A DNA stretch of 64,000 nt, from NCBI GenBank assembly GCA_011033025.1, contig WFMF01000016.1, positions 868,001 to 932,000 on the forward strand. Direction: 5' to 3'. Position numbers and translations under genes: made by a program. The notes under the pieces are model-generated. The model was not told the origin of the DNA. It made no database searches and was given only the letters and a program-made list of their open reading frames with translations. This document shows, one piece after another, positions 24,010 through 36,100 of the stretch. The DNA is from Beroe forskalii (Eukaryota > Ctenophora > Nuda > Beroida > Beroidae). Positions within the stretch are counted from its first letter, which is position 1, and each line of letters opens with the position of its first letter.

Positions 24010-24300
24010 CAGCAAGTCAGTCAAGTCAGTCAATTCAGTCAAGTCAGTCAAGTCAGTCAAGTCAGTCAAGTCAGTCAAGTCAGTCAAGTCAGTCAAGTCA
24101 GTCAAGTCAGTCAAGTCAGTCAAGTCAGTCAAGTCAGTCAAGTCAGTCAAACAGTCAATTCAAGTCAGTCAAGTCAGTTAATTCGCTATTCAGTCAAGTC
24201 AGTCAATTTTAAGCCAATTCGCTAGTCAACTTCAAGTCAGTCAAGTATTCAGTCAAGGGGATTTTAATCCAATTCAGTCAGGTCAGTCAAGTCAGTCAAG
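24010..24300. repeat. 10-bp satellite (AGTCAGTCAA)
   Basis: Near-perfect CAAGTCAGTCAAGTCAGT repeats with a short complementary stretch (TTGACTTGACTGGACTGACT) at 24358-24395, so it can itself fold back. The open frame reading SQSSQSSQ is a by-product. Confidence 0.9.
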
Positions 24301-24905
24301 TTGGTCGGGATAGTCAAGTTAGTCGGGTAAGTTAAGTAAGACTAACTTGATCGAAATAACTTGACTAACTTGACTTGACTGGACTGACTTGACTTACTTA
24401 ACTATGAGTGCGTTTATGGCCTTATTGACAATGACATTTTACGTGATTTTCAAATAGTCATGATAAGTGTAAGAATAATGACCAGGAAGTGGCCAGTATG
24501 AGTCAGTAGGTACTTCAGTAGAGGTTCGCCAGGGGTGAAAAGGGGTCATTGGTATACTTCCATCCAACCCAAGCGACCAGTGAGTGTGACTGACTTAGGG
24601 CGTTAAGTGACCGTTAACTAATCTGTAACTGTCCGTGGGCGGTGACCGACCGTTAACCGACCGGTTACTGCCCGTGGGCGGTAACTGTTCGATAACTGCC
24701 TGTAAAAAGGCCGTTTAACATGACCGTCCTTAAAGTTAAACCGACCGATAAGTGACCGGAAACTGTTCGTCCGCTAAGAGTAAGTGTCCTTCAACCGACA
24801 GGTTACTGTCCGTGAGCGGTAACCGTCCGTTAACCGACCGTTAAGTGACGTCCGGTTACCGACCGTTTACTGTTCGTCGACAGATTACCAAATTACTTGG
24901 TGATC

Positions 24906-25245
24906 TAAATCTGTCGACGGGCAGTTACCGGTCACTTTACGATCGGTGAGCGGTCGGTTAACGGACCGTAACCGCCCACGGATAGTTGCCAGAATACCGG
25001 TTGGTAACCGGTCATTTAAGTTTAATGGTCAGTTAACGGTCAGTTAAGTTAATCAAGTCAAATCAGTCAAGTTAGTAAGTCAAGTTCGATTAAGTAAGTT
25101 TTACTTCACTTAACCCTCTGTTACGGTTAACCGACGCGACCGTTAAGTGTCCACCAACCGACAGGTAACTCAAACTGTCCGTGGGCGGTAACCGTCCGTT
25201 AACCGACCGTTAAGTGACCGGTAACTGTCCGTCGACAATTTATCT
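24906..25245. mobile_element. Second, shorter foldback of the same repeat family
   Basis: Begins AATCTGTCGACGGGCAGTTACC and ends GGTAACTGTCCGTCGACAATT, directly adjoining the previous element. The arms are again GGTTAACGG-type words meeting head to head around 25060-25120. Confidence 0.55.
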
Positions 25246-25601
25246 ATGACGTTTAAGAAACTTTTCCCGATAAACGTTTATTATACGTCAAATTAAAGTT
25301 AAAGTTAAACCAGTTTTGAATCAAACCAGTTGTGATTTAATCGTTTTATCCGTTACGCAAAAGCACGTTTAATAAACTTTTATTAAACGTTATTTCGTTT
25401 CGTTATGGTTTCCTTTAAAACGTTTATTAAACGTTTCTGTGCCGTCTAAGATGTATTTAAATGTTTTATCATGATGCTAAGGTGACATTAAGCACCGCGG
25501 GGAGAGAAATTAAGCGCCAGCATACGGGATGCAAGAATTGTGCCGGCAAGCGCAATTCTTGTTGTTGATGAACGATTAACTAACGAATGGGAGTGTTAAT
25601 G

Positions 25602-27920
25602 TATGGTGGCCGAGAGTGGCCATCAGAAAAATGTTGTGATGAAAATTTTAAAAAGAAAAAATTATTGTGAAAAAAAAACATCTGAAAAAAAATAAAAATT
25701 CAAAAAAAAACTCAAACGAAATTTTTTTCGTTGGCCGAGAGCCACATGCACCAGGGCGACATGCGCGCGCAAAAAATTCGCGTGCGCGCAATTTTGTACA
25801 GTAAATCGTCGTGTGGCGATAGCGCCCACTTATTCTCCGTGTAGACATCGGTCAAGCTTCACTTTTTTCGTTTGAGTTTTTTGCCGATTCATGCGGCTGT
25901 TCAGTCAAATTTTAATGAAGAGAATGAATGGCACTTTGACGTGGTCTCTCAGCTCATTACTTAAGTATCTAATACCTTGATGAATTCCGAATGAAAACCA
26001 TTTTAAACTTCAAGACAATTAAAACGCCGTCATCTTAGGGATATTTCGATTTTCGACAAATGCTTGATTTCATTTTCAACTTGAATTTGGATAATTTATT
26101 TAACAATGCTAGCGAATATATGATACCTAGTTTACAAGCACACAGAAGATGATCTAAAAGGACATTGTGGTTCGTGAGGCGGGACACGCTGCTATAGTAT
26201 TCTATATCAGTATCTATTCTACGGGGAGTCGGCCTAGGTAATTAATGAGCGAAAACTCAATTTGTCTTCAAGCCTAGACATAACACTCTCTAAAACCGTA
26301 GTGGAGGGAAATCAGAAGGTACATTCCAGATAATTATTGAGTAGGTAATCCGCTCAATTTGTTCTCAAGTCTGGTGAAATTCTCTCTGAAAATAAACACG
26401 AACCATACCGTATACTAAAACAAGCCGCACGTTATTTGTATAATATTAGTTGAAATAGTGTACGTGTCAATTACTACATTACATTCCTAAATACGTCAAA
26501 TTCTTGTCGTATTCTTCTTCTTCTTTCCACATCTTAACTTCGGTACGCCCCCTTGGCCGCTCTGCCCAGACCATAAGTCCTAAATTAACTCACGTCAATC
26601 AGCTTTCTACATTATCAAAATAAAGCCACTGATCACATTGTACCGACTAGATAAAGTATTAAAAAACCGATACAAATCAATGCATAATACAAGCTTACAG
26701 GCATAATAGTTAGAAAATATTGAGCGTTATCGACCACTTCTGCGTAATTTTTATACTAACAAACTCATGTTTTTATGTGTACACAATAAAGAACAATTTC
26801 TTCAAGACATCAATCTGCAAGTCGCATTCCAATGCGACATTTGTACTCTTCAGTAAAGGTGGTGAAGCATTTCACATGTATTAACCACAATACTACCCGA
26901 AAGTTAGTGGGCAAGCATTACACAATTTTTGAAATACAATGAAAATATATAAATACACAGTCGCAATAATAACTGTATCTGTTGATATCAACAAACTATC
27001 CCTTTGAATTCTAAAACTGAAAAGACAATCGGGCAGGCAAAATGGGAAAAGAAAACTAAGAAATTAACAAAAAGTTAAATCCCATGTCAATCCATCTGGG
27101 ATGAGATTGAACGAAACCTCTGAAATCGGAATTTCACGCTTGTGAGGGTTTATGTTTCTACCCCGGGATCCTCTCACTGACACATGTATTAACTGACACA
27201 TGTATTAACTATAAGATTCTAATTGTAAAGGTTCCCTGAGCATGAAACACATAAATTATTCAATACGTATATTTATGCAGGGCAAAAGATTTGCTTACCT
27301 TGATGATATCGAAAAGAGCTATCGTTTTGATGGTACTCTAAAGGCAAAACTCCTGCTCGATACATATATTATAATTAATCATATTAAACATTGACATAAT
27401 ATACTTTATCTAACGGTACTGTCACTGCAAGCAAAGCCGAGGAAAATTACGGCATTAATGAGTGGGACACTATAGGCACCACAAGAGGGCGTAAGATTAG
27501 CGTATTTTACCACGACACGACTGAGCTGAACAAATGGTTGGTGGACTGACACGCTATTTTGTCGTTTTTGTCCGCTCAACTAAAGGCCAATAAAGTATTG
27601 GCTTCAGTCAGCAAATATGTAATATCAATACGATAGCCAATGTCATTGCCTAATTCGTTGTCGTGAAGGTGAGCAGAACTTTTGCCCTGTAGAAAGAACA
27701 ATCGACTGGTCAATCAGTACGTGATCCAACTAGAGACTTGCTTGCAGGAAGCTTGAAAGACTGCGTGTTGTTTTAAGTGTACCTCCTGAAGTGTTGGCTT
27801 CCTGTTGTACGATATACAGTATACACCCTATACATTATGTATACTGTGCAATGAACATTGTACACTGAACAGCACTCAATCAGTACGTGGTCCAACTACA
27901 GGACGTGTTTTCTTAAGTTG
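25602..27920. repeat. Large interspersed repeat, copy 1
   Basis: Starts TATGGTGGCCGAGAGTGGCC and is collinear and near-identical with 33178-35395; partly also with copy 3 (46285-47458). No long open frame. On the minus strand a 39-bp exon-like piece (27299-27337, acceptor CTTTAG, donor GTAAGC) reads STIKTIALFDIIK and is conserved in copy 2 (34776-34814). The last 250 bp are units of a 170-190 bp tandem repeat (GTACGTGGTCCAACTA...GTATACACCC). Nature unknown: non-autonomous transposon or duplicated gene fragment. Confidence 0.8.
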
Positions 27921-28159
27921 GCAAAACTTTGAAGCTAGTGGAGAGAGAACGGGACAACCCAGAACTTCATCTATGGATATGTTGTCGATCATAGTCCCAA
28001 TTGTGTTAATGAATGGGTCTCAGTGGATAGCTTATCTTATTTTATGACGTAATTGTGACGTCATCAGTAATGCTAGTAACGCAATTTTTTTACGCGCGAT
28101 TTGACGCCAAATTTCAACATTCAGGCACAGAAAAAGGGTGATATTTTTTCCCAAAACCA

Positions 28160-28402
28160 AAAAAGGATTTGGTTGTGATGGTCCGCGGTTTTAAGGCGTT
28201 CTTTACTGTAAAACCCATGATATGAGAACGCGACGGTTGAAACTGCCGCAACGGCATTTCTTGATGCATTTATGTTACGTGAATGCTGTATATTGTGACG
28301 TTGCAGCAGTTTTAACCGTCGCGTTCTTTTCTCACTATCATGGTTTTAAGTAAAGAACGCCTTTAAAAACCGCCCGTGGACCATCACAACCAAATCCTTT
28401 GA
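28160..28402. mobile_element. Hairpin MITE, about 240 bp
   Basis: Left half AAGGATTTGGTTGTGATGGT ... AAGGCGTTCTTTACTGTAAA; the right half is the complement, ending CCATCACAACCAAATCCTTT. The arms extend over 90 bp each around a central loop (GATGCATTTATGTTACGTGA). No coding capacity. Confidence 0.85.
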
Positions 28403-29063
28403 ACACAGGAAAACGTCTAAACTTTCAAATGAAATAGGCAGCATTTTTGCTCAAATTTAATATATGTAATTCAAAATATAAGCTGATTGAATTGATTTTT
28501 CAATGGATTTCAAATTTCACCTAACCGTATTAGCGAAAAAAAAAAACCTCTACCGACCTCTGATTTCGCTGAATGTAGCCTGAGATTTGCTTCCACCGTG
28601 GTCCCCAGAACACATTGTCCCCGTCACACTGTCAGCTATAGAATACGTAGGATTTGCCCAGCTTCTGGTCATCTGGTCAAACTTTAGCGATCTAAGTTAA
28701 GGCGTTCATTCTTCCATATTATGTGAAAATACAAATAGGTAAAGGAAACGTTGTTACTGCATTCTTTGTAGTAAAATTACTATTGTTTGTGTTATATGCA
28801 AGCTTACCCACAGATCCATTCGACATTGACCAATCAGCGCGCATGTTGGTGTAGCTCCCACTAACCGGTAAAGGTCATGACATGGGGTGACATGGATGAC
28901 ATAACCGAGAGGGCAGAGCCACAGATCTCGCGCAGGCGAGCACAACTATAATAGATGAAGTTTCGGGTGGGATATTTGCTTTCATTTGATTTTTTACACG
29001 AAGGACAAAGCTTTCTCCTAATACTGCCGAGCATTGCGTTTATTTGTTTTTGGTTCAGTATAC
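28403..29063. other. No gene recognised
   Basis: Unique-looking AT-rich sequence between the hairpin MITE and the WSC-like exon. It is downstream of that exon and may be its intron. Confidence 0.4.
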
Positions 29064-29381
29064 CTTATACTCGCTGCCATCATGTAGGACACGATTGTTC
29101 ATCCATCCATCTCCATCCTCACACCCTGGATTCTCTCCGTGCTCTTTGTATCTCTTCGCGGCATTGCCACTACTCCAGCACTCCCTGTTATTCCTCACTG
29201 CAAATACCGTCCAGCCGCCTTGTCTCATCATGCTGGTACAGGTCGCACACTTAGACACCCCTTCACACGTGTCCAGAGAGTAACCCATCGCTCGGTCATC
29301 GGCGTCATTCCAGCAGCCAAGGGATCGAGATGGGTATTCATCAGAGCATTCGTCCTGGCCCGGTAGTGGAGCTGAAACAAA
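29064..29381 (-). CDS. Exon coding a WSC-like cysteine-rich extracellular domain
   Basis: Minus-strand exon from acceptor TTTGTTTCAG (29387-29382) to donor AAG|GTATAC. It reads GCWNDADDRAMGYSLDTCEG, then GGWTVFAVRNNRECWSSGNA and RYKEHGENPGC. This pattern (GCW-D ... C ... G-x-x-x-FAV-x-x-x-x-C ... Y-x-x-(Y/H)G ... C) is that of short WSC-like secreted or membrane modules common in sponges, cnidarians and other marine invertebrates, which are thought to bind carbohydrate. It enters with two bases of a split codon. No partner exon was found in the surrounding repeats, so the gene is either split by long introns or a remnant. Confidence 0.6.
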
Positions 29382-29459
29382 GGGGGCTTTGCTGACATAA
29401 ATGGCGCTTGATCTGTCGCATCTTTTGTAAGAAAGCAGCTCAAAGAAGCAATTCAAAAA

Positions 29460-30120
29460 AAGAAAAAACTAATTTATGATGTGACTGCTGGGGCCTACCT
29501 CATAAAAGCTCTGCAATTTAAACACCCAGCTGAGGTAGGTATTGGACTGAAGATGCCTGCACACCACTCATCTTGGTGTGACTCATTAAGATCCTACTGC
29601 TCTCCACATTGCATTACCTAAAGGAATCATGTTGGTGTTCAAGTACGGAGTTGGAGAAAAGTCTTGCAGATTGATGTCTTGAAGAAAGATTTCTTTTTAA
29701 GCTCAAATATAATTCATAAGATAATTCATAATTCATGAATCAATTAACAACATAAAATAATTTGATTTATAGCATCAAAAGCATTCAGATGGATAGCCCA
29801 ATTAACCAAAGTATCAATGAAGCTCTATCCATTGCAGAATAATTCTATTCATAGAAATTAATGTCTTGAGGAAAGATTTCTTTTTATTTCAAATAAATTC
29901 ATAGAAATAAATAATTAAAATGATTTATAGTGTATAGGATATTTTGATTTAATACTGACATTTAAGATCATTGATTCAACAGAAACATTTATTTCAAAAC
30001 ACGTGCCCATGGTTCATTAGAAAAATATTTCTACGGCCTTTTCATCGAATTAAGTTGAATAATTAATAATTACTGCTCAAGGCAAAAAATACAAAAAAAT
30101 CGACTCAAATAATTTGTCAG
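29460..30120. other. No gene recognised; internal direct duplication
   Basis: Two related stretches (about 29660-29760 and 29858-29960) share ATGTCTTGAGGAAAGATTTC and TTTATTTCAAATAAATTCAT. A matching CTTGCAGATTGATGTCTTGA occurs in the complementary orientation within the large repeat (about 26800-26825). Confidence 0.45.
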
Positions 30121-30315
30121 AATTCCATCTGCGCATGCGCGCCACTGCGCCGCGCGCTAGATCGGCCGCCTAACGCGCGCGCGGCCACAGTAGGTGCAAA
30201 CGAAGTGCCCAATGGCCATTATGCAAAAATTTTATGTAAAATAAAGTGATCCTTCTCGGCCACTGCAGTGGACGAAAAGGCTCAAAATTTTACATAAAAT
30301 TTTTTGATCCTCATA

Positions 30316-30720
30316 TATAACTCTGGCTGAGTGACGTCACAGACCTAAACGTCAATCTTTTTGTATCTTAAACCTATTTATTGCCCTAACCAAAACCCTA
30401 TTACCCGCTAACCTTAGTCCTAACCTTAATCCTAACAGTAACCCTAAACCTAACAAATCCTGACCCTAATCCTGAACCTAACTCTAACCTCAAAGCAAGC
30501 TAGATGTGCTATCTTTATTTTTCCGAGTGACGTCATTATCATATAGATAATGAAAGCTCTGCTTATATATGGGACACTAGCCCAAATCCTGACCCTAATC
30601 CTGATCGTAACCTAACCTTTAAAGCGGTTGATAAGCTTAACTATATTTTCTGACTGACGTCATTATCATAGATAATGAACAGCCCAGCGTTATATGGGAC
30701 ACTAGCCGTATATTTACTAA
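30316..30720. repeat. Telomere-like (CCCTAA) degenerate repeats in MITE relatives
   Basis: Reverse-complement relative of 23666-23920: GAGTGACGTCACAGACCTAAACGTCAA, then degenerate CCTAACCCTAA words, then GAGTGACGTCATTATCATA and a GGGACACTAG end. A partial second copy follows, ending at 30710. It looks like an interstitial telomere-like block carried by a mobile element, not a chromosome end. Confidence 0.65.
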
Positions 30721-30784
30721 TAATTTCAAGATGAAGAATTAACGTGACAAAGCCACGCATGTACTATGATTTATTAATGGTTAA

Positions 30785-30880
30785 CACGGCACTGGATAAA
30801 ATCGGCACTGGATAAAATCGGCACTGGATATAATCGGCACTGGATATAATCAGCACTGGATATAATCGACACTGGATGGA
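30785..30880. repeat. 16-bp repeat (GGCACTGGATAAAATC)
   Basis: Six consecutive copies of CGGCACTGGATATAAT type, next to several CACGTGA motifs (30896-30945). Confidence 0.8.
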
Positions 30881-30984
30881 TAGAACTAGAGCTGGTCACG
30901 TGATATGCCACGTAATATGTCACGTGATGTCATTATCACGTGAAATCAGGGTAACTGCGTGCATACTAGTAATGCTGGGTGGAT

Positions 30985-32300
30985 ACTAATGGTCACGTGA
31001 CTAATAACTGGGTGGAACTGGATACTAATGGTAACTGGGGTGGATACTAATGGTAACTGGGTGGATACTAATAATGGTGGAACTGGTAACTGTGGATACT
31101 AATGGTAACTGGGTGGATACTAATGGTAACTGGGTGGATACTAATGGTAACTGGGTGGATACTAATGGTAACTGGGTGGATACTAATGGTGGTAACTACT
31201 GGGTGGATACTAACTAATGGTAACTGGGTGGATACTAATGGGGTGGATACTAATGGTAACTGGGTGGATACTAATGGTAACTGGGTGGATACTAATGGTA
31301 ACTGGGTGGATACTAATGGTAACTGGGTGGATACTAATGGTAACTGGGTGGATACTAATGGTAACTGAGTGGATACTAATGGTAACTGGGTGGATACTGG
31401 GTGGATACTGGGTGGATACTAATGGTAACTGGGTGGATACTAATGGTAACTGGGTGGATACTAATGGTAACTGAGTGGATACTAATGGTAACTGGGTGGA
31501 TACTGGGTGGATACTAATGGTAACTGGGTGGATACTAATGGTAACTGGGTGGATACTAATGGTAACTGGATGGATACTAATGGTAACTGGGTGGATACTA
31601 ATGGTAACTGGGTGGATACTAATGGTAACTGGGTGGATACTAATGGTAACTAGGTGGATACTAATGGTTACTGGGTGGATACTAATGGTAACTGGGTGGA
31701 TACTAATCGTAACTGGTTGGATACTAATGGTAACTGGGTGGATACTAATGGTAACTGGGAGGAGACTAATTTGAACTGAGTATGGGGTTTCTACTGAGCT
31801 ACAGGGGCTCGCAAGTTGTGGTAACTAATTTTTAAAATTCACATTTGTGCACAGCTATTCTGGTTTTGCAAATAAATTTTATCTCGTGGATACTATTTAT
31901 TTTAGTATCCACCAGTTACCACTCAGTTACCACTTAGTTACCATTAGTTACCATTAGTTACCAAATTTGGGCTCCAGTATCCACGAAAATTGATTTTTAC
32001 AAAGTGGTGGTAACTGATGGATACTAATTCGTCCGTGGATACTAATGGATACTAAATGGTAACTAACGGCAATTTTAGTATCCGTGGTAACTGGGTGGAT
32101 ACTAAATGGTAACTGATGGTAACTAATGGTAACTAATGGATACTAATTTAGTATCCACGGTGGATACTATTTTAGAAAAATTAGCCACCAGTACCCATTA
32201 GTATCCGTGGATACTAAATCTGAAATTTAGTATCCACCCAGTATCCACCCAGTATCCACCCAGTTACCACGGATACTAATGGATACTAATGGATACTAAT
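30985..32300. repeat. 21-bp satellite (GGTAACTGGGTGGATACTAAT) with inverted end
   Basis: More than 35 forward units to about 31770. A 130-bp spacer follows, then a scrambled part (31890-32300) containing both orientations (AGTATCCACCCAGTTACCAC and GGATACTAATGG). It thus has foldback symmetry. Repetitive open frames (MVTGWIL) are artefacts of the 21-bp period. Confidence 0.9.
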
Positions 32301-33040
32301 TTTTGTCATGTTCCTGTGGTACAACATTGCCGTCTTAGTAAAACGGCCAAGGTCGGTTTAATCAACCAGGCCAGTGCAGCCATGCTGAGCATAGAGACTA
32401 TCCCTAATACACTAGGCTAAGGGTGTGAACTCCTGGGTGGTTTTTAGGCCACCCGACTGCGGGTTATATCCTGGGCTGAGAGCAGAATCCAGTCCTGGAC
32501 CACACAGGTCTGGGATTCTACCAGTACAGTCTCTTCCACCTCTTATGTCAATCCTTGAATTAGAATCTACGGTTGTGTTGAGAAGAAAATTGAATATTTT
32601 GAGTATTTTGTCATGTTTGTTATGTTATACCCATACACCTCTATAGATAAGACATTGGATTTGTTATTTGAATGTTCTTGTAAATTTAATAAATGGACAC
32701 GTCCTGGCCCCATTCAAAAACCAAGGCAACCTACGCAACATATTGTACTAACATCAAGGGTATTAAAAGGACAAAATTACTAACATGTGACCTGATTGAC
32801 AGTTGACAACGAACATGGACAGAAGTGAAACTGTGAAAATAATTAGTAAAGTATCAACAGTTCATTTTAATCAGAAATAGGACGAGTAGAGTGGTTACGA
32901 ACATCTTCAATTGTAACAATTAAAACGTCGTGTTCTTGTGATATTTCAATGAATATATCATTCATCATAGTCATACATTCTGAGAAGTTTATTGGTTAGA
33001 ACATACATTTATTGAAATATCACAATATATTCATTTTTTC
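32301..33040. other. Unidentified, possibly a retroelement 3' end
   Basis: No conserved protein. The part to about 32700 (CTGCGGGTTATATCCTGGGC ... AATTTAATAAATGGAC) has the look of a 3' untranslated tail with AATAAA, but I cannot assign it. Confidence 0.3.
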
Positions 33041-33042
33041 CC

Positions 33043-33177
33043 AAAACCAAAAAGGATTTGGTTGTGATGGTCCGCGGCGGTTTTAAGGCGTTCTTTACTG
33101 TAAAACCCATGATATGAGAAAGAACGCGACGGTTAAAACTGCTGCAACGTCACAATATTATACAGCATTCACGTAAC
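33043..33177. mobile_element. Truncated copy of the hairpin MITE
   Basis: Left arm and part of the loop of the 28160-28402 element (AAGGATTTGGTTGTGATGGT ... CAGCATTCACGTAAC). The loop is inverted relative to the full copy. It is cut exactly where large repeat copy 2 begins. Confidence 0.8.
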
Positions 33178-36100
33178 TATGGTGGCCGAGAGTGGCCATC
33201 AGAAAAATGTTGTGATAAAAATTTTAAAAAGAAAAAATTATTGTGAAAAAACATCTGAAAAAAAAACTCAAACGAAAATTTTTTTCGTTGGCCGAGATTG
33301 GCCATATACAGGGCGCCCACTTATTCTCCGTGTAGACATCGGTCAAGCTTCACTTTTTCGTTTGAGTTTTTGCCGATTCATGCGGCTGTTCAGTCAAATT
33401 TTAATGAAGAGAATGAATGGCACTTTGACGTGGTCTCTCAGCTCATTACTTAAGTATCTAATACCTTGATGAATTCCGAATGAAAACCATTTTAAACTTC
33501 AAGACAATTAAAACGCCGTCATCTTAGGGATATTTCGATTTTCGACAAATGCTTGATTTCATTTTCAACTTGAATTTGGATAATTTATTTAACAATGCTT
33601 ACAAGCGAATATATGATACCTAGTTTACAAGCACACAGAAGATGATCTAAAAGGACATTGTGATTCGTGAGGCGGGACACGCTGCTATAGTATTCCATAT
33701 CAGTATCTATTCTACGGGAGTCGGCCTAGGTAATTAATGAGCGAAAACTCAATTTGTCTTCAAGCCTAGACATAACACTCTTAAACCGTAGTGGAGGGAA
33801 ATCAGAAGGTACATTCCAGAAAATTATTGAGTAGGTAATCCGCTCAATTTGTTCTCAAGTCTGGTGAAATTCTCTCTGAAAATAAACACGAACCATACCG
33901 TATACTAAAACAAGCCGCACGTTATTTGTATAATATTAGTTGAAATAGTGTACGTGTGAATTACTACATTACATTCCTAAATACGTCAAATTCTTGTCGT
34001 ATTCTTCTTCTTCTTTCCACATCTTAACTTCGGTACGCCCCCTTGGCCGCTCTGCCCAGACCATAAGTCCTAAATTAACTCACGTCAATATCAGCTTTCT
34101 ACATTATCAAAATAAAGCCACTGATCACATTGTACCGACTAGATAAAGTATTAAAAACCGATACAAATCAATGCATAATACAGGCTTACAGGCATAATAG
34201 TTAGAAAATATTGAGCGTTATCGACCACTTCTGCGTAATTTTTATACTAACAAAGTCATGTTTTTATGTGTACACAATAAAGAACAATTTCTTCAAGACA
34301 TCAATCTACATTCCAATGCGACATTTGTACTTTTCAGTAAAGGTGGTGAAGCATTTCACATGTATTAACCACAATACTACCCGAAAGTTAGTGGGCAAGC
34401 ATTACACAATTTTTGAAATACAATGAAAATATATAAATACACAGTCGCAATAATAACTGTATCTGTTGATATCAACAAACTATCCCTTTGAATTCTAAAA
34501 CTGAAAAGACAATCGGGCAGGCAAAATGGGAAAAGAAACTAAGAAATTAACAAAAAGTTAAATCCCATGTCAATCCATCTGGGATGAGATTGAACGAAAC
34601 CTCTGAAATCGGAATTTCACGCTTGTGAGAGGGTTTACCCCGGGATCCTCTCACTGACACATGTATTAACTGACACATGTATTAACTATAAGATTCTAAT
34701 TGTAAAGGTTCCCTGAGCATGAAACACATAAATTATTCAATACGTATATTTATGCAGGGCAAAAGATTTGCTTACCTTGATGATATCGAAAAGAGCTATC
34801 GTTTTGATGGTACTCTAAAGGCAAAACTCCTGCTCGATACATATATTATAATTAATCATATTAAACATTGACATAATATACTCTTATCTAACGGTACTGT
34901 CACTGCAAGCAAAGCCGAGGAAAATTACGGCATTAATGAGTGGGACACTATAGGCACCACAAGAGGGCGTAAGATTAGCGTATTTTACCACGACACGACT
35001 GAGCTGAACAAATGGTTGGTGGACTGACACGCTATTTTGTCGTTTTTGTCCGCTCAACTAAAGGCCAATAAAGTATTGGCTTCAGTCAGCAAATATGTAA
35101 TATCAATACGATAGCCAATGTGATTGCCTAATTTGTTGTCGTGAAGGTGAGCAGAACTTTTGCCCTGTAGAAAGAACAATCGACTGGTCGATCAGTACGT
35201 GGTCCAACTAGAGACTTGCTTGCAGGAAGCTTGAAAGACTGCGTGTTGTTTTAAGTGTACCTCCTGAAGTGTTGGCTTCCTGTTGTACGATATACAGTAT
35301 ACACCCTATACATCATGTATACTTTGCAATGAACATTGTACCCTGTACAGCACTCAATCAGTACGTGGTCCAACTACAGGACGTGTTTTCTTAAGTTTCA
35401 GGAAGCTCCAAAAGGACTGCGTCATGCCGTGTTTTTTAAATTGTACCTCCTGAAGTGTTGGCTTCCTGTTGTACGATATACAACCCATACATTATAAATT
35501 GTGTGCAATTGTGTCAAACGTTGCGTAAAATGTTGGTTTATACAAAAGTACAAAGTGTGTTTCTGCAAATTTCTTATTAGCAATAGTTGGTTCCAATCAT
35601 AAATTGTACGCTGAGATAACAGAGTCTCATAATCACTCATCATAAAGTTTATCATCTTGTGAAGTTCAACAGGAAAAATGGTTACACCAAGATTGTATAT
35701 TGTGTTGATCCCATGAACAGTGTCACCAACTTCCTATTATACGCTGATTCCATCGATTGGGAATTTATGCTCGTAGCCATGGGCAGCAAGCAGCAGTCAG
35801 CTTCTCATGTTGTTCTGATGTTCTTCCTTTAGTCGCACCAACTATCTGAAAATTAATCTTGAATCAAACTTAAATTTCTGACAAAGCAAGAATATAGATT
35901 TGAAATTATCAAGGAAGCGTTTGTCCAGCATTGCAAGATTTATATATCACACTTTCAATAGAGCAAACAAAACTAATGAAAAGAGAAGTTTCTCACCAAT
36001 ATTTTAATGTTTCGCCCATGCAGAGTTTTTTCTTAGGGAGGGGGTGAAACAACAGAGAGCGTTCAGAGAACTTCATGACTTCAATTTCAAGAGGATATTG

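Larger units (their letters stand above)
23311..24905. mobile_element. Foldback element with inverted repetitive arms
   Basis: The left arm begins ACTTGGTAATGG/TAATCTGTCGACGGACAG. The right arm ends with its complement, CTGTTCGTCGACAGATTACC then AAATTACTTGG. Both arms consist of degenerate GGTTAACGGACGGTTAC words, sense on the left and complementary on the right (24590-24880). The centre carries the (AGTCAGTCAA)n satellite and a nested MITE. No transposase. Foldback (FB-like) classification is inference from symmetry. Confidence 0.65.

Noticed and set aside
23937-24212. SQSSQSS-rich protein
   Set aside because: Translation of the AGTCAGTCAA satellite.
29139-29366. Plus-strand frames over the WSC-like exon
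   Set aside because: Shadows; the minus strand has the cysteine pattern and splice sites.
30360-30500. Chromosome end
   Set aside because: CCCTAA words are degenerate, internal and inside a mobile-element relative.
31102-31774. Hydrophobic MVTGWIL repeat protein
   Set aside because: Translation of the 21-bp GGTAACTGGGTGGATACTAAT satellite.
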